This document shows positions 1 through 7,844 of a DNA stretch of 27,032 nt, one piece after another. The notes beneath the pieces were generated by a model, which saw nothing but the letters and a program-made list of their open reading frames with translations, was not told the origin of the DNA and made no database searches. Source of the DNA: Desulfobacterales bacterium (GTDB taxonomy: Bacteria; Desulfobacterota; Desulfobacteria; Desulfobacterales; Desulfobacteraceae); contig JAKSAU010000799.1 in NCBI GenBank assembly GCA_022361535.1, positions 1 through 27,032 of the forward strand, given 5' to 3'. Each line of letters starts with the position of its first letter. Positions within the stretch are counted from its first letter, which is position 1. Position numbers and translations under genes: made by a program.

Positions 1-584
1 AGCTGGCTGTCTCCTTTGTAAGGTCCCATATGTCTAACATATGCCACTTGCATTTCAGGCATTTCTTTTACTTCGATATTCAGTGGTTTATTGTCTTTCA
101 TTTCGATCCTCCAGTTAAGATTTTTGGTTACGGTGTCAACATATCTTGAGGAACGAATAATCTCTTCACCGATGTTGCTAACCTGATTACCATTCTTGCT
201 TTTGGGTTTGCAATTCTTGCTATCAGGTGATTTGCCTTTTATCCGGTAATGGCTGGCGCTCATTCCAAAATACTTTTTAAACGATCGCGCAAAAGTGGCA
301 GAGCTTGAAAACCCAGTGTCAAATGCAATTTCCGTGATTGACTTTTTAGGATCGGAGACCAGCTGGCTTGCAGCTTTTTGCAGGCGAACCCGGTTAATAA
401 ACTGGTTGAGAGTTTCTCCTATGATAGCCCTGAAGACCCTGTGAAAATGAAACGGAGAAAAACATGCCACATTGGCAAGTACTTCCAAAGAAAGTTCATG
501 GTCCATGTGCCGTTCAATATGGTCAACGACACGGTTTATCCTTGCTATATACTCTTCTCTCATGGTTTGATTCTTTACATCCAT
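1..584 (-). CDS. AraC-family transcriptional regulator with GyrI-like effector domain (C-terminus cut by window edge)
   Basis: Reading the minus strand gives an open frame from an ATG at 584 (alternative ATG at 563) that runs off the left edge. The first ~100 residues are an AraC/XylS double helix-turn-helix DNA-binding domain: ARINRVVDHIERHMDHELSL, then LANVACFSPFHFHRVFRAII, then a second helix-turn-helix with TEIAFDTGFSSSATFARSF. After a polar linker, a GyrI-like/AraC effector-binding domain begins (IEVKEMPEMQVAYVRHMGPY). Family members with this N-terminal HTH plus C-terminal GyrI-like layout usually sense small hydrophobic or cationic ligands, often controlling a nearby efflux or detoxification gene; the ligand here is unknown. 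Neither start has a strong ribosome-binding site, so the start is uncertain by 7 residues. At least 194 residues are visible; most of the effector domain lies outside the window. Confidence 0.85.
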   Translation of the reverse strand, partial: MDVKNQTMREEYIARINRVVDHIERHMDHELSLEVLANVACFSPFHFHRVFRAIIGETLNQFINRVRLQKAASQLVSDPKKSITEIAFDTGFSSSATFARSFKKYFGMSASHYRIKGKSPDSKNCKPKSKNGNQVSNIGEEIIRSSRYVDTVTKNLNWRIEMKDNKPLNIEVKEMPEMQVAYVRHMGPYKGDSQ

Positions 585-607
585 TTAGACTCGAATTAAC
601 GTAATTC

Positions 608-650
608 AAAGGCCCATACCTGTTTGTGACTTTCAGGAATAGGCCTTTTT
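608..650. terminator. Possible intrinsic terminator between araC-like gene and aspartase gene
   Basis: AAAGGCC at 608-614 pairs with GGCCTTT at 642-648, and an inner CCTG/CAGG pair (619-622 with 634-637) extends the stem across a small internal loop. A T-run follows on the plus strand (645-650) and a shorter one on the minus strand. The only upstream gene whose transcript would reach it is the minus-strand aspartase gene, so the polarity is not ideal and its role is uncertain. Confidence 0.4.
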
Positions 651-742
651 TAACGTATTACCGCTTTTATATGGAAAGCAAATACAGATGTCCGATACCA
701 GCTAACACACTTTTTATTTGTTGTTTCCTTTAAAAATAAATC

Positions 743-2614
743 CTATTTTTTCGGAATTTCCCGCGGGTCTGTCATGTTTTCGGGTTTTAGTTGCTCGTCC
801 AGTTCTTCCTTTGACAGCAGACCTTTTTCAAGGATCAGGTTATATACGCTGTTGCCTGTTTTAAGGGCCTCTTTGGCAATGGCGGCAGAAGGCTCATATC
901 CGATAACAGGTACCATAGCAGTAACCAGGCCGATACTGTTTTCAACATAAGATTTGCAGACATCGCGATTTGCCTCGATACCGTTGATGCATCGCGAAGC
1001 CAGAGTAACACAGGCATTTTTGAGGATCATCATCCCGTGGAGCAGGTCATAGGCAATGATTGGTTCTGCCATACACAGTTCCATCTCACTTGCCTCTGCT
1101 GCCATGGATACCACTGCATCGTATCCCATCACCTGATAGCAAATCTGGTTGACCACCTCAGGAATAACAGGATTAACCTTGCCGGGCATGATAGAAGATC
1201 CGGGCTGCATGGGCGGCAGGTTGATTTCATTGAGCCCGCACCTGGGACCCGATGACATCCATCTTAAATCATTGCAGATTTTTGAAATTTGAACTGCGGC
1301 ACGTTTGAGCGATGCAGACATCTGGACAAATGTTCCGGCGTTCTGAGTCGCCTCCACAAGGTTACGTGCGCGCCTTAGTTCAAAGCCGCTGACATCAGCC
1401 AGCTTTTCAGTAACCAGGTTGGCATAGCCCGGAGGACTGTTAATGCCGGTTCCAATTGCCGTGGCCCCCATGTTGATATCTAAAAATTCTTCTGTGGCCT
1501 TTTCAATGGCTTTTGCTGCATTGTCGACCATAATTGCGTATGCACTGAACTCCTGGCCAAGGGTCATGGGGACGGCATCCTGGTTTTCAGTACGCCCCAT
1601 TTTTAGGACATCTTGAAATTCCTGTCCTTTGTTTTCAAGGCTATCTTTTAGCTCATCCATCGAGCGGATCAGGTTTCGATTAGACAAAAGAACCGCAAGT
1701 TTGATTGCCGTAGGGTATGCATCGTTCGTAGATTGGGAACAGTTAACATCGTCATTCGGGTGAAGATGCTGGTACTCTCCTTTTTGATGCCCCATCAGTT
1801 CAAGTCCGCGATTGGCAATGACTTCATTGGCATTCATGTTGGTAGAGGTTCCTGCACCGCCCTGGAACATATCAACGGTAAAGTTTTCATGCAGTTCTCC
1901 GGACAACAGTTCGTCACATGCTTTGCAAATGGCATCTTTTTTATCTTCAGCCAGGGTCCCAAGTTCATGATTGGCTTGGGCAGCCGCTTTTTTGACCATG
2001 GCTAAACCTTCTATCAAGTGTTCAAAATTACTTACAAAAACACCTGATATGGCGAAATTTTCCATGGCCCGCTGAGTCTGAACCCCATAGTAGACGTCAT
2101 CTGAAAGCTCCCGCTGTCCTAAAGAGTCATGTTCAAGCCTGAACCCGCTGACCGTGACCTTGCAGTCTTTCTGAGTTTGGTGAAGTGCTTTGGAAAGTAC
2201 ACGCATACGCCGGTTAATCCCTACTGCAATGCGTGATACAATACGATAGTATTGATCAGGATGGCTTTCCCTATATTCGTTTATTATTGTTTTTGATATT
2301 TGCCATATCCTGGCCCCGTTTCTTGTGTATCCGCCGTTTGAATGGGAATCGTCGTCTAAAAATGCACCTTCGCTTATCAAAGCACCAGCTATTATCGTGC
2401 CGACATGACGCGATGAACCGTGCAGGCCGCGCACCAATTCCACATCGCCCTCAAGAATAATGCCTGCCCACTGCCGAGGGGTGGACTCCTGGAACAGCCA
2501 GTCATTGGGCTTGTATATACACTCTTCTCCTTTTGCAAAGAACAGGGCCAGGTCTGCTTCGCTGATCCCCGAGGTTTTTGCTACCTGCTTAATCAAAGAT
2601 TTTTCGATCTGCAT
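743..2614 (-). CDS. aspA: Aspartate ammonia-lyase with N-terminal cyclic-nucleotide-binding-like domain
   Basis: This gene encodes a 623-residue protein. Residues ~150-620 are a full-length aspartase, which deaminates L-aspartate to fumarate plus ammonia in the cytoplasm. The match to E. coli AspA is close throughout: YYGVQTQRAMENFAISG, then QGGAGTSTNMNANEV and GHQKGEYQHLHPNDDVNCSQ, and the lyase signature GSSIMPGKVNP with the catalytic-loop serines. The first ~145 residues are not found in ordinary AspA (about 478 aa). They look like a Crp-type cyclic-nucleotide-binding beta-roll (FQESTPRQWAGIILEGDVEL followed by IIAGALISEGAF) plus a helix. The phosphate-binding cassette is degenerate: the usual R-A-A/T is not at the expected place, so the ligand may not be cAMP. 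There is no HTH, so the domain probably regulates enzyme activity (inference). The start is supported by AGGAGA a few bases upstream of the ATG at 2614. It lies downstream of the ArsR gene on the same strand with a 147-base gap. Confidence 0.93.
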   Translation of the reverse strand: MQIEKSLIKQVAKTSGISEADLALFFAKGEECIYKPNDWLFQESTPRQWAGIILEGDVELVRGLHGSSRHVGTIIAGALISEGAFLDDDSHSNGGYTRNGARIWQISKTIINEYRESHPDQYYRIVSRIAVGINRRMRVLSKALHQTQKDCKVTVSGFRLEHDSLGQRELSDDVYYGVQTQRAMENFAISGVFVSNFEHLIEGLAMVKKAAAQANHELGTLAEDKKDAICKACDELLSGELHENFTVDMFQGGAGTSTNMNANEVIANRGLELMGHQKGEYQHLHPNDDVNCSQSTNDAYPTAIKLAVLLSNRNLIRSMDELKDSLENKGQEFQDVLKMGRTENQDAVPMTLGQEFSAYAIMVDNAAKAIEKATEEFLDINMGATAIGTGINSPPGYANLVTEKLADVSGFELRRARNLVEATQNAGTFVQMSASLKRAAVQISKICNDLRWMSSGPRCGLNEINLPPMQPGSSIMPGKVNPVIPEVVNQICYQVMGYDAVVSMAAEASEMELCMAEPIIAYDLLHGMMILKNACVTLASRCINGIEANRDVCKSYVENSIGLVTAMVPVIGYEPSAAIAKEALKTGNSVYNLILEKGLLSKEELDEQLKPENMTDPREIPKK

Positions 2615-2730
2615 GTTGATTCTCCTATGGGGTAAAACATCTATTAAAAATTATTGCTTTTAAAGAAAGGATTTAACGTGGCCGTCGCCTATTATTTGTT
2701 TTTAATTGGCAGTCCGGTCACGGGTCTTGC

Positions 2731-2755
2731 TTTTAAAACCGGCTGAGTACCGGTC
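2731..2755 (-). terminator. Weak intrinsic terminator candidate after the arsR-family gene
   Basis: Read on the minus strand, ACCGG (2754-2750) and CCGGT (2742-2738) form a 5-bp stem with a 7-base loop, followed directly by TTTT. It begins 8 bases past the ArsR stop codon, which suits termination before aspA. The stem is short and the T-run brief. Confidence 0.35.
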
Positions 2756-2761
2756 TTGAAA

Positions 2762-3115
2762 TCAGGCGGGATGATGGGTGATGTGATCCAAGCTCATTTG
2801 GATCAAAGATTTGACATGTTCATCATCCAATGAATAGTAAACTATTTTTCCGTCCCGCCGATTTTTTACTATCCTGAGTGTCCGCAAAACCCTCAACTGG
2901 TGAGAGACAGCGGATTCACTTTGGCCGCACAAAGCGGCGATATCACATACGCAATGCTCCTGAACAAGCAGGGCAGTAACAATTTTTAGCCGGGATGCAT
3001 CACTCAGTGCCTTAAATATCTCAGCCATACCTGAAATGTTTTCAGTTGACGGCAGTTTTTTTAAAGTGCTTTTTACGTGTTCCGGGTTAATACATTTTTC
3101 TGAACATATGTCCAT
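2762..3115 (-). CDS. ArsR/SmtB-family metal-sensing transcriptional repressor
   Basis: This 117-residue protein is a winged-helix dimer of the SmtB/CadC/CzrA type, which releases its operator when bound to metal ions. The DNA-recognition helix reads GQSESAVSHQLRVLRTLRIV and the wing NRRDGKIVYYSLDD. Both known metal-site types are present. The alpha-3N site has N-terminal Cys-x3-Cys (residues 4 and 8) plus Cys-Val-Cys, as in CadC. The alpha-5 site has Asp-x-His and, 11 residues on, His-x2-His, as in CzrA/SmtB. A Cd/Pb/Zn-type sensor is therefore likely. An upstream in-frame ATG at 3202 would add 29 residues, but the ATG at 3115 has GGAG five bases upstream and gives a standard family length. 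The gene is divergent from the DNA polymerase II gene, and no metal transporter is visible in the window, so its target is unknown. Confidence 0.9.
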   Translation of the reverse strand: MDICSEKCINPEHVKSTLKKLPSTENISGMAEIFKALSDASRLKIVTALLVQEHCVCDIAALCGQSESAVSHQLRVLRTLRIVKNRRDGKIVYYSLDDEHVKSLIQMSLDHITHHPA

Positions 3116-3291
3116 GGAAGCTCCATTTATTGATATCTTGGGCGGGGTGTCGATTCCCGATCCTGAATGAGTAAACCATAAATTGGTTTTTCGCAACCCC
3201 ATTTTCGGATAAAAAAGAACTAGCCTGCAATATTATTTGTTTGAAAAGGGTAATATCTCTGGTTTGAGTTTTTTTAAATGAGTTGATATGG

Positions 3292-5673
3292 ATGCGTATG
3301 CAAGGATACAAAGGGTACATACTCACCCGGGAACACCTGGATCAGGGGGGGCGGCACCTGCTTCGCTACACGGGATGTGGCTGCCAAGGGCCGTTCGAAG
3401 TCGTCATCACAAAAGACCGGCCTGTATTTTTCATTCCCCGTGATAAACAGCTGCCTGGTTCGGTTTCCTTTGACCAGAGACGACCTGTGGAGTTGACCGC
3501 ATTTGACGGAACGTTAGTAGATGCGCTTTATTTCAAAACTCAATCCGGGCTTTACCGGGCAAGGAACCAGCTTCGGGATGCCGGCATTACGACTTTTGAG
3601 ACTGATATTCTGCCCGAAGACCGGTTTTTAATGGAGCGGTTCATCCATGGTAATGTTCAGATAAAAGGGCAGGGCAGATTCAGGTCTGGGTTGCATAGGT
3701 TTACAGATCCTCTGCTTGCTCCAGCTGATGGTCAGCCTGATTTTTCAGTTCTTTCCCTGGATATAGAGACCGGTCAAAGAGGGGAGCTGTATTCAATTGC
3801 ATGCCACTTTGAAGGGAATCGTTCTTGGGGAGTTGTACTGATCCTGGACCCTAAAGCCGGGGGTAAGACCCAGCCAGCTATCCGGCAGTTACTGAGTGGA
3901 AATGCGTCCGGAGGGCCTGTTGAGCCTTTAACCGACACAGGACATATGATTCGGTTGGCGTCAGAAACGGATTTGCTTAAGGCATTCCTGAGTATACTGG
4001 CTCAAAAGGACCCGGATATCCTTATCGGCTGGCATGTGATCGGATTTGATCTGGTTTTTCTTGAGAAAAAATGCCGCGAACATGGTATCCGGTTTACCCT
4101 GGGGCGAAACCGTGAGTTGACGCAGATTCGTGAGATCAGAAAAAATGTGTATGCGACCGATATCAGCGGCAGGATTGTCATAGACGGTCCGCCAAGCCTT
4201 CGTGCGGCATTCTATACGTTTGACAATTTCCGCCTGGAGACCGTGGCATCCGAAGTGCTGGGGCAAGGCAAAGATATTGATGAAAGCCAGGACAAAGTCG
4301 CAGAGATTGAACGTCGTTTTCGACACGATAAAAAAGCCCTGGCCCGATACAATCTGCTTGACTGTACACTGGTTTGGGATATTTTCAAAAAGACCGGATT
4401 AATTGATTTGACGTTGAAGCGGGCTCAGCTTTCCGGCATGACTATGGATCAGGTAGGACGGTCTGTGGCTGCCTTTGATCATTTTATGCTGCCCCGGATC
4501 CACAGGTACGGTCTTGTAGCACCCAATGTAAGAGACATCAAAGATATCGGACATGCGCCAGGTGGCTGGGTGTTTACAAAACAACCCGGTTTTTTTGAGC
4601 ATATTGCCGTATTTGACTTTAAAAGTCTGTATCCGTCTATTATCCGTACATTCAAGATCGACCCCTTGTCCCGTCTCAACGCCCAAGTCAGCCCTTTGAA
4701 AACCCCTGTTGATACAACCTTTTCAAGGGATGTTCATGTTCTGCCTGAATTTATCACTACTCTTATGGAAACACGGGACAAGGCCAAGCACGACAACGAT
4801 CTTCACTTATCCCAGGCAGTTAAAATCTTGATGAACAGTTTTTACGGTGTGATGGGAACGACAAAAAGCCGGTTTTACAATCCCGATTTATCCCGGTCCA
4901 TAACAGGTACAGGGCGTTGGCTGTTGAAAACTACACGGGAATACCTGGAGCAGGATGGTTATTCTGTGCTTTATGGGGATACGGACTCGGTTTTCGTTCA
5001 GCTTAAAGAAAATGAATTTAAGGACGGAGAAAAGGCTGCTAAACGTCTTGCCGTAAAAATTAATGCGTTTATAACCCGGACAATAAAAGATCGGTTTGAT
5101 CTGGACTCTTTGCTGGAAATAGAATTTGAAAAATTGTTTTCAAGGTTTTTTCTTCCGGCGCTCAGGGGAGGTGGGGACTCTGCTAAAAAAAGGTATGCAG
5201 GTCTTATCATTAAAGACGGACAAGAAAAGCTTGTCTTTACCGGGCTTGAGTTTGTCCGTTCTGACTGGACACGGTTTGCCAAGCAGTTCCAATATGACCT
5301 GTTCCACCGGGTTTTTAATGACCGGGAAATTTCTTCCTGGATCCGGCAGACTATCCATGATTTAAAGCAGGGCCAGTATGACAAGGATCTGATCTACAAG
5401 AAACGTCTGACCAAACCATCACAGGAGTATGTAAAAGTGGTGCCGCCCCATGTCAAAGCAGCCCGGATGCTAAAAGCACGGGACAGTAATTCCAGGCAGA
5501 TTTCCTATGTGATGACGTTAAGAGGCCCGGTTCCCACCCAACTTCCCCACGACGATCTGGACTATACACATTATATTGACAAACAGCTTAAACCCATTGC
5601 TGATGCCGTACTTCTATTTTTTGACCTCAGCGTCACCGAGATTATGGGCGGAAAACAGCTTACTTTGTTCTGA
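3292..5673 (+). CDS. polB: DNA polymerase II (family B, proofreading)
   Basis: The product is about 793 residues, close to E. coli Pol II (783), and has a fused 3'-5' exonuclease and polymerase. Exo I is LSLDIET (~residue 160), Exo III is YNLLD. Polymerase motif A is FDFKSLYPSI (~442), motif B is KILMNSFYG (~513), motif C is YGDTDSVFV (~564) and the KKRY motif follows. All catalytic aspartates of the polymerase are present. Exo II reads GWHVIGFD, with His where the family normally has Asn, while the catalytic Asp stays. In bacteria this enzyme acts in replication restart and damage tolerance. ATG codons at 3292 and 3298 and a TTG at 3283 could each start the protein; the GAG at 3280-3282 fits 3292 best. 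The gene ends 10 bases before the stop of the convergent DUF89-like gene. Confidence 0.94.
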   Translation: MRMQGYKGYILTREHLDQGGRHLLRYTGCGCQGPFEVVITKDRPVFFIPRDKQLPGSVSFDQRRPVELTAFDGTLVDALYFKTQSGLYRARNQLRDAGITTFETDILPEDRFLMERFIHGNVQIKGQGRFRSGLHRFTDPLLAPADGQPDFSVLSLDIETGQRGELYSIACHFEGNRSWGVVLILDPKAGGKTQPAIRQLLSGNASGGPVEPLTDTGHMIRLASETDLLKAFLSILAQKDPDILIGWHVIGFDLVFLEKKCREHGIRFTLGRNRELTQIREIRKNVYATDISGRIVIDGPPSLRAAFYTFDNFRLETVASEVLGQGKDIDESQDKVAEIERRFRHDKKALARYNLLDCTLVWDIFKKTGLIDLTLKRAQLSGMTMDQVGRSVAAFDHFMLPRIHRYGLVAPNVRDIKDIGHAPGGWVFTKQPGFFEHIAVFDFKSLYPSIIRTFKIDPLSRLNAQVSPLKTPVDTTFSRDVHVLPEFITTLMETRDKAKHDNDLHLSQAVKILMNSFYGVMGTTKSRFYNPDLSRSITGTGRWLLKTTREYLEQDGYSVLYGDTDSVFVQLKENEFKDGEKAAKRLAVKINAFITRTIKDRFDLDSLLEIEFEKLFSRFFLPALRGGGDSAKKRYAGLIIKDGQEKLVFTGLEFVRSDWTRFAKQFQYDLFHRVFNDREISSWIRQTIHDLKQGQYDKDLIYKKRLTKPSQEYVKVVPPHVKAARMLKARDSNSRQISYVMTLRGPVPTQLPHDDLDYTHYIDKQLKPIADAVLLFFDLSVTEIMGGKQLTLF

Positions 5674-5683
5674 TCTTAGCCGC

Positions 5684-7429
5684 TCAAACCCCTGCCAGAC
5701 GCTGGTCGTACATGGAGCCGACTCCGTATTCATCGCGGCGCATAAATTTATCCAAAGAGGGTCCGATAAGCTGCATTTCCGGGTTTGCCTGTTGAACATC
5801 CTGGGCAATTCGCATCTCTTTGGTGCAGCCTGTGGAGTAGGTGGCATCTTTCCCGATCCATTCCGGCGGCACCTTTTCTCCCATCAAGGTGAAGCTTTCT
5901 GCAATGTCTTCCGACGTCTGGAATCTCCATATATCAATGTAGCCGCTTCTTTGGACAATTTCCCACATGTACATTAAGTCATCGGCGTCCATGCCAGGTT
6001 CATAATATAGGGATGGATTGATGATAAAAAGGTTGGAAGACTGCTTTTGCAGATGGTCTATAAAACAGCCCATGATTTTTTTAGCCACATCAATTTTACC
6101 CGGGATGGAACCGATAATGCCCGAGTAGAACATGACGGTCACATTTTTTGCCCTGGCAGCTTTCATCTGGCTAATGATTTTCTGGGCCTTTTCTTCCAGA
6201 TCAGTATGGCTGAAGTTGATGAATTCCGGGTGCCTGGGTTTGTATGTGATGTTTAGTTTATTATCGTCCACGCATATGTTTATAACATCCCTGGTAAATC
6301 TAAAATGGGTATTGATCAATCTGTTTTTTTGCTCATGTCCTCTTGAAACCACGCAGTCCACTTCCTTGAAAATACGTGAGAAGGTTGTTGAGACCAATAA
6401 CAGATTTAAAGACTCTTGGGTGCCGTCTGAAACCACATAAAGATTTTCATCCTGCTTAAGACGCCGAACCAGTTTATTTTTACTGATGGCTTTATCATGG
6501 ATGAAGTGGGCTTTGCCTAACAGGTTTGCAATAGTCGGGTCTGTCCGGGTGTCTGTAAGGCAGACCTTTTTGAAAAAGGGTGCTTCTTTAACTGCTAAAA
6601 TGACCACATGGCCAAGGCTTGCCAGGAATTTGGCAATGGCAATATCCACAACAGCTTCACCGGATTCATCTGTCAGCCAGAGTATTTTTGATTTCGGGGT
6701 ATGGAGAAGCGATAAAAGATGATCAAGGCCATTTCCTGTCAATCGTGTGTTGAACAGATCTCTTATGCCGGAAAGGGGGGGGACTTTAAAGTCCTCGCCC
6801 TGCCATAATGATTTTGCACCCAAAAGAGATAGTAATCGTTTGAATTCAATTTCTTTTATATTTTCTCGAAGCTGGGTTAGGCCCAGGTCTTCTATGTTAT
6901 CAATCGTTCCATTGATTCGGTTTAGTGCTTTTTTAAAGGTCTCGGAAGCAATAAGCCGCTGTGCCCTGATGTTTTCCTGTCTTTTGGTGCTTTCAAACGG
7001 ATCTTCAATGTGGGTGCGGCTTAAAAATATTTTATATAGGCGTTTTTCAAGTCTGGACGGGATAAGCAGACGGCTTTCGATTTCATGATCGAATTTGATT
7101 TTAATCAATCCTGTTAAAAATTTTCGATCATATTCAGAGTCAATGAATTCCTCCACAAGGCGCATTATTTTTTCGAGTACTGCACGATATTTTGTGTTTA
7201 AAAACCTGGCTCTTTTCCTGGACATAATGGCAGAGAACATGGTGTCCGAACACGGATAAAAACGGTCACCGTTTTCAGGAAATACCATAAATTCGACTTG
7301 CTCCAAGGAACCTACTTTAGTCGGATACGCAAACGGATCAATATGGTTTTCAAGAAAAAATGCCGTAAACCAGGCATTTTGGTCCGGGTCTGTACCAAGG
7401 GTTGCAGGGCGGATATCCACTGGTGCCAT
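5684..7429 (-). CDS. DUF89/ARMT1-like protein (damage-control phosphatase fold), degenerate metal site
   Basis: This gene encodes 581 residues from the ATG at 7429, which has AGGAGG four bases upstream; an ATG at 7459 would add 10 residues but has no such site. The middle of the protein resembles the DUF89/ARMT1 domain of metal-dependent phosphatases that remove damaged phosphometabolites. KILWLTDESGEAVVD (~residue 248-262) matches the family's DNAGE-x-x-x-D loop. A VVILAVKEAPFF strand follows, and VDCVVSRGHEQ (~368-378) matches the D-x-V-I-x-K-G-x-x-N loop. The first Asp is kept, but the neighbouring Asn is Glu and the usual N-D after the PxF strand is K-K, so metal binding or activity may be altered. 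The long helical N-terminal ~240 residues are not recognised. The family call rests on motif spacing and is moderately secure; the substrate is unknown. Confidence 0.6.
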   Translation of the reverse strand: MAPVDIRPATLGTDPDQNAWFTAFFLENHIDPFAYPTKVGSLEQVEFMVFPENGDRFYPCSDTMFSAIMSRKRARFLNTKYRAVLEKIMRLVEEFIDSEYDRKFLTGLIKIKFDHEIESRLLIPSRLEKRLYKIFLSRTHIEDPFESTKRQENIRAQRLIASETFKKALNRINGTIDNIEDLGLTQLRENIKEIEFKRLLSLLGAKSLWQGEDFKVPPLSGIRDLFNTRLTGNGLDHLLSLLHTPKSKILWLTDESGEAVVDIAIAKFLASLGHVVILAVKEAPFFKKVCLTDTRTDPTIANLLGKAHFIHDKAISKNKLVRRLKQDENLYVVSDGTQESLNLLLVSTTFSRIFKEVDCVVSRGHEQKNRLINTHFRFTRDVINICVDDNKLNITYKPRHPEFINFSHTDLEEKAQKIISQMKAARAKNVTVMFYSGIIGSIPGKIDVAKKIMGCFIDHLQKQSSNLFIINPSLYYEPGMDADDLMYMWEIVQRSGYIDIWRFQTSEDIAESFTLMGEKVPPEWIGKDATYSTGCTKEMRIAQDVQQANPEMQLIGPSLDKFMRRDEYGVGSMYDQRLAGV

Positions 7430-7611
7430 ATTGCCTCCTAGTTCATTCAGAATGTCCATTGGAAAAGCTGGGTGAAGTGAAACCTACAATAGTCCAGAAT
7501 AGTTCAGGCATATTTGTTTTGGTACTTCAGCCGCTTCATATTCAGGCAGAAATACTAACACGCCTTGTCTGGATTTTCCAGAGTGGCTTGCCTCTTGATT
7601 AGGATCGATCG

Positions 7612-7709
7612 CATATACAGATATCGGTTCGCGTATCCCGGAAACGGCTGCTGTATTTTTTCCAAAAATACGCCTGATGCCTTTTTCCGGGATAAGCGAA
7701 CCTAAGGGC
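7612..7709. repeat. Long hairpin element, copy C (variable-stem hairpin family)
   Basis: Arms 7626-7644 and 7684-7702 pair at 18 of 19 positions without gaps, the one mismatch being G33/A95 (7633/7695). Inside lies an asymmetric core (7645-7683) with CGGCTGCTG on the left and CGCCTGATGCC on the right, capped by a perfect 7-bp TATTTTT/AAAAATA stem with a TCC loop. The left flank (7612-7627) and right flank CCTAAGGGC (7701-7709) match the elements at 23.2 and 25.5 kb, as does the core, but the outer arms share no sequence with them. The rest of the 415-base divergent intergenic region 7430-7844 shows only a small hairpin (TCTGG/CCAGA near 7568-7581) and no gene. Confidence 0.85.
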
Positions 7710-7844
7710 GGGGGGTAAATGAGCTGGCTCCTACTCGATCAGAGCTGGTGTTTTCATAAGATGGCAGTAGTTTTCATCTGTATTGTAGTTGTAGAAGATT
7801 GCAATGTTCTTGACCTGTTAAAAGGGTATGGGTAAGGTAAAGCT

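Noticed and set aside
378..599. 73-codon plus-strand frame at the left edge
   Set aside because: It lies antisense to the AraC-family gene, which has clear domain motifs in its own frame.
7612..7709. Reading the long hairpin as an ordinary intrinsic terminator
   Set aside because: The neighbouring genes diverge from this region, so neither transcript runs into it, and the T-run is inside the hairpin rather than after it.
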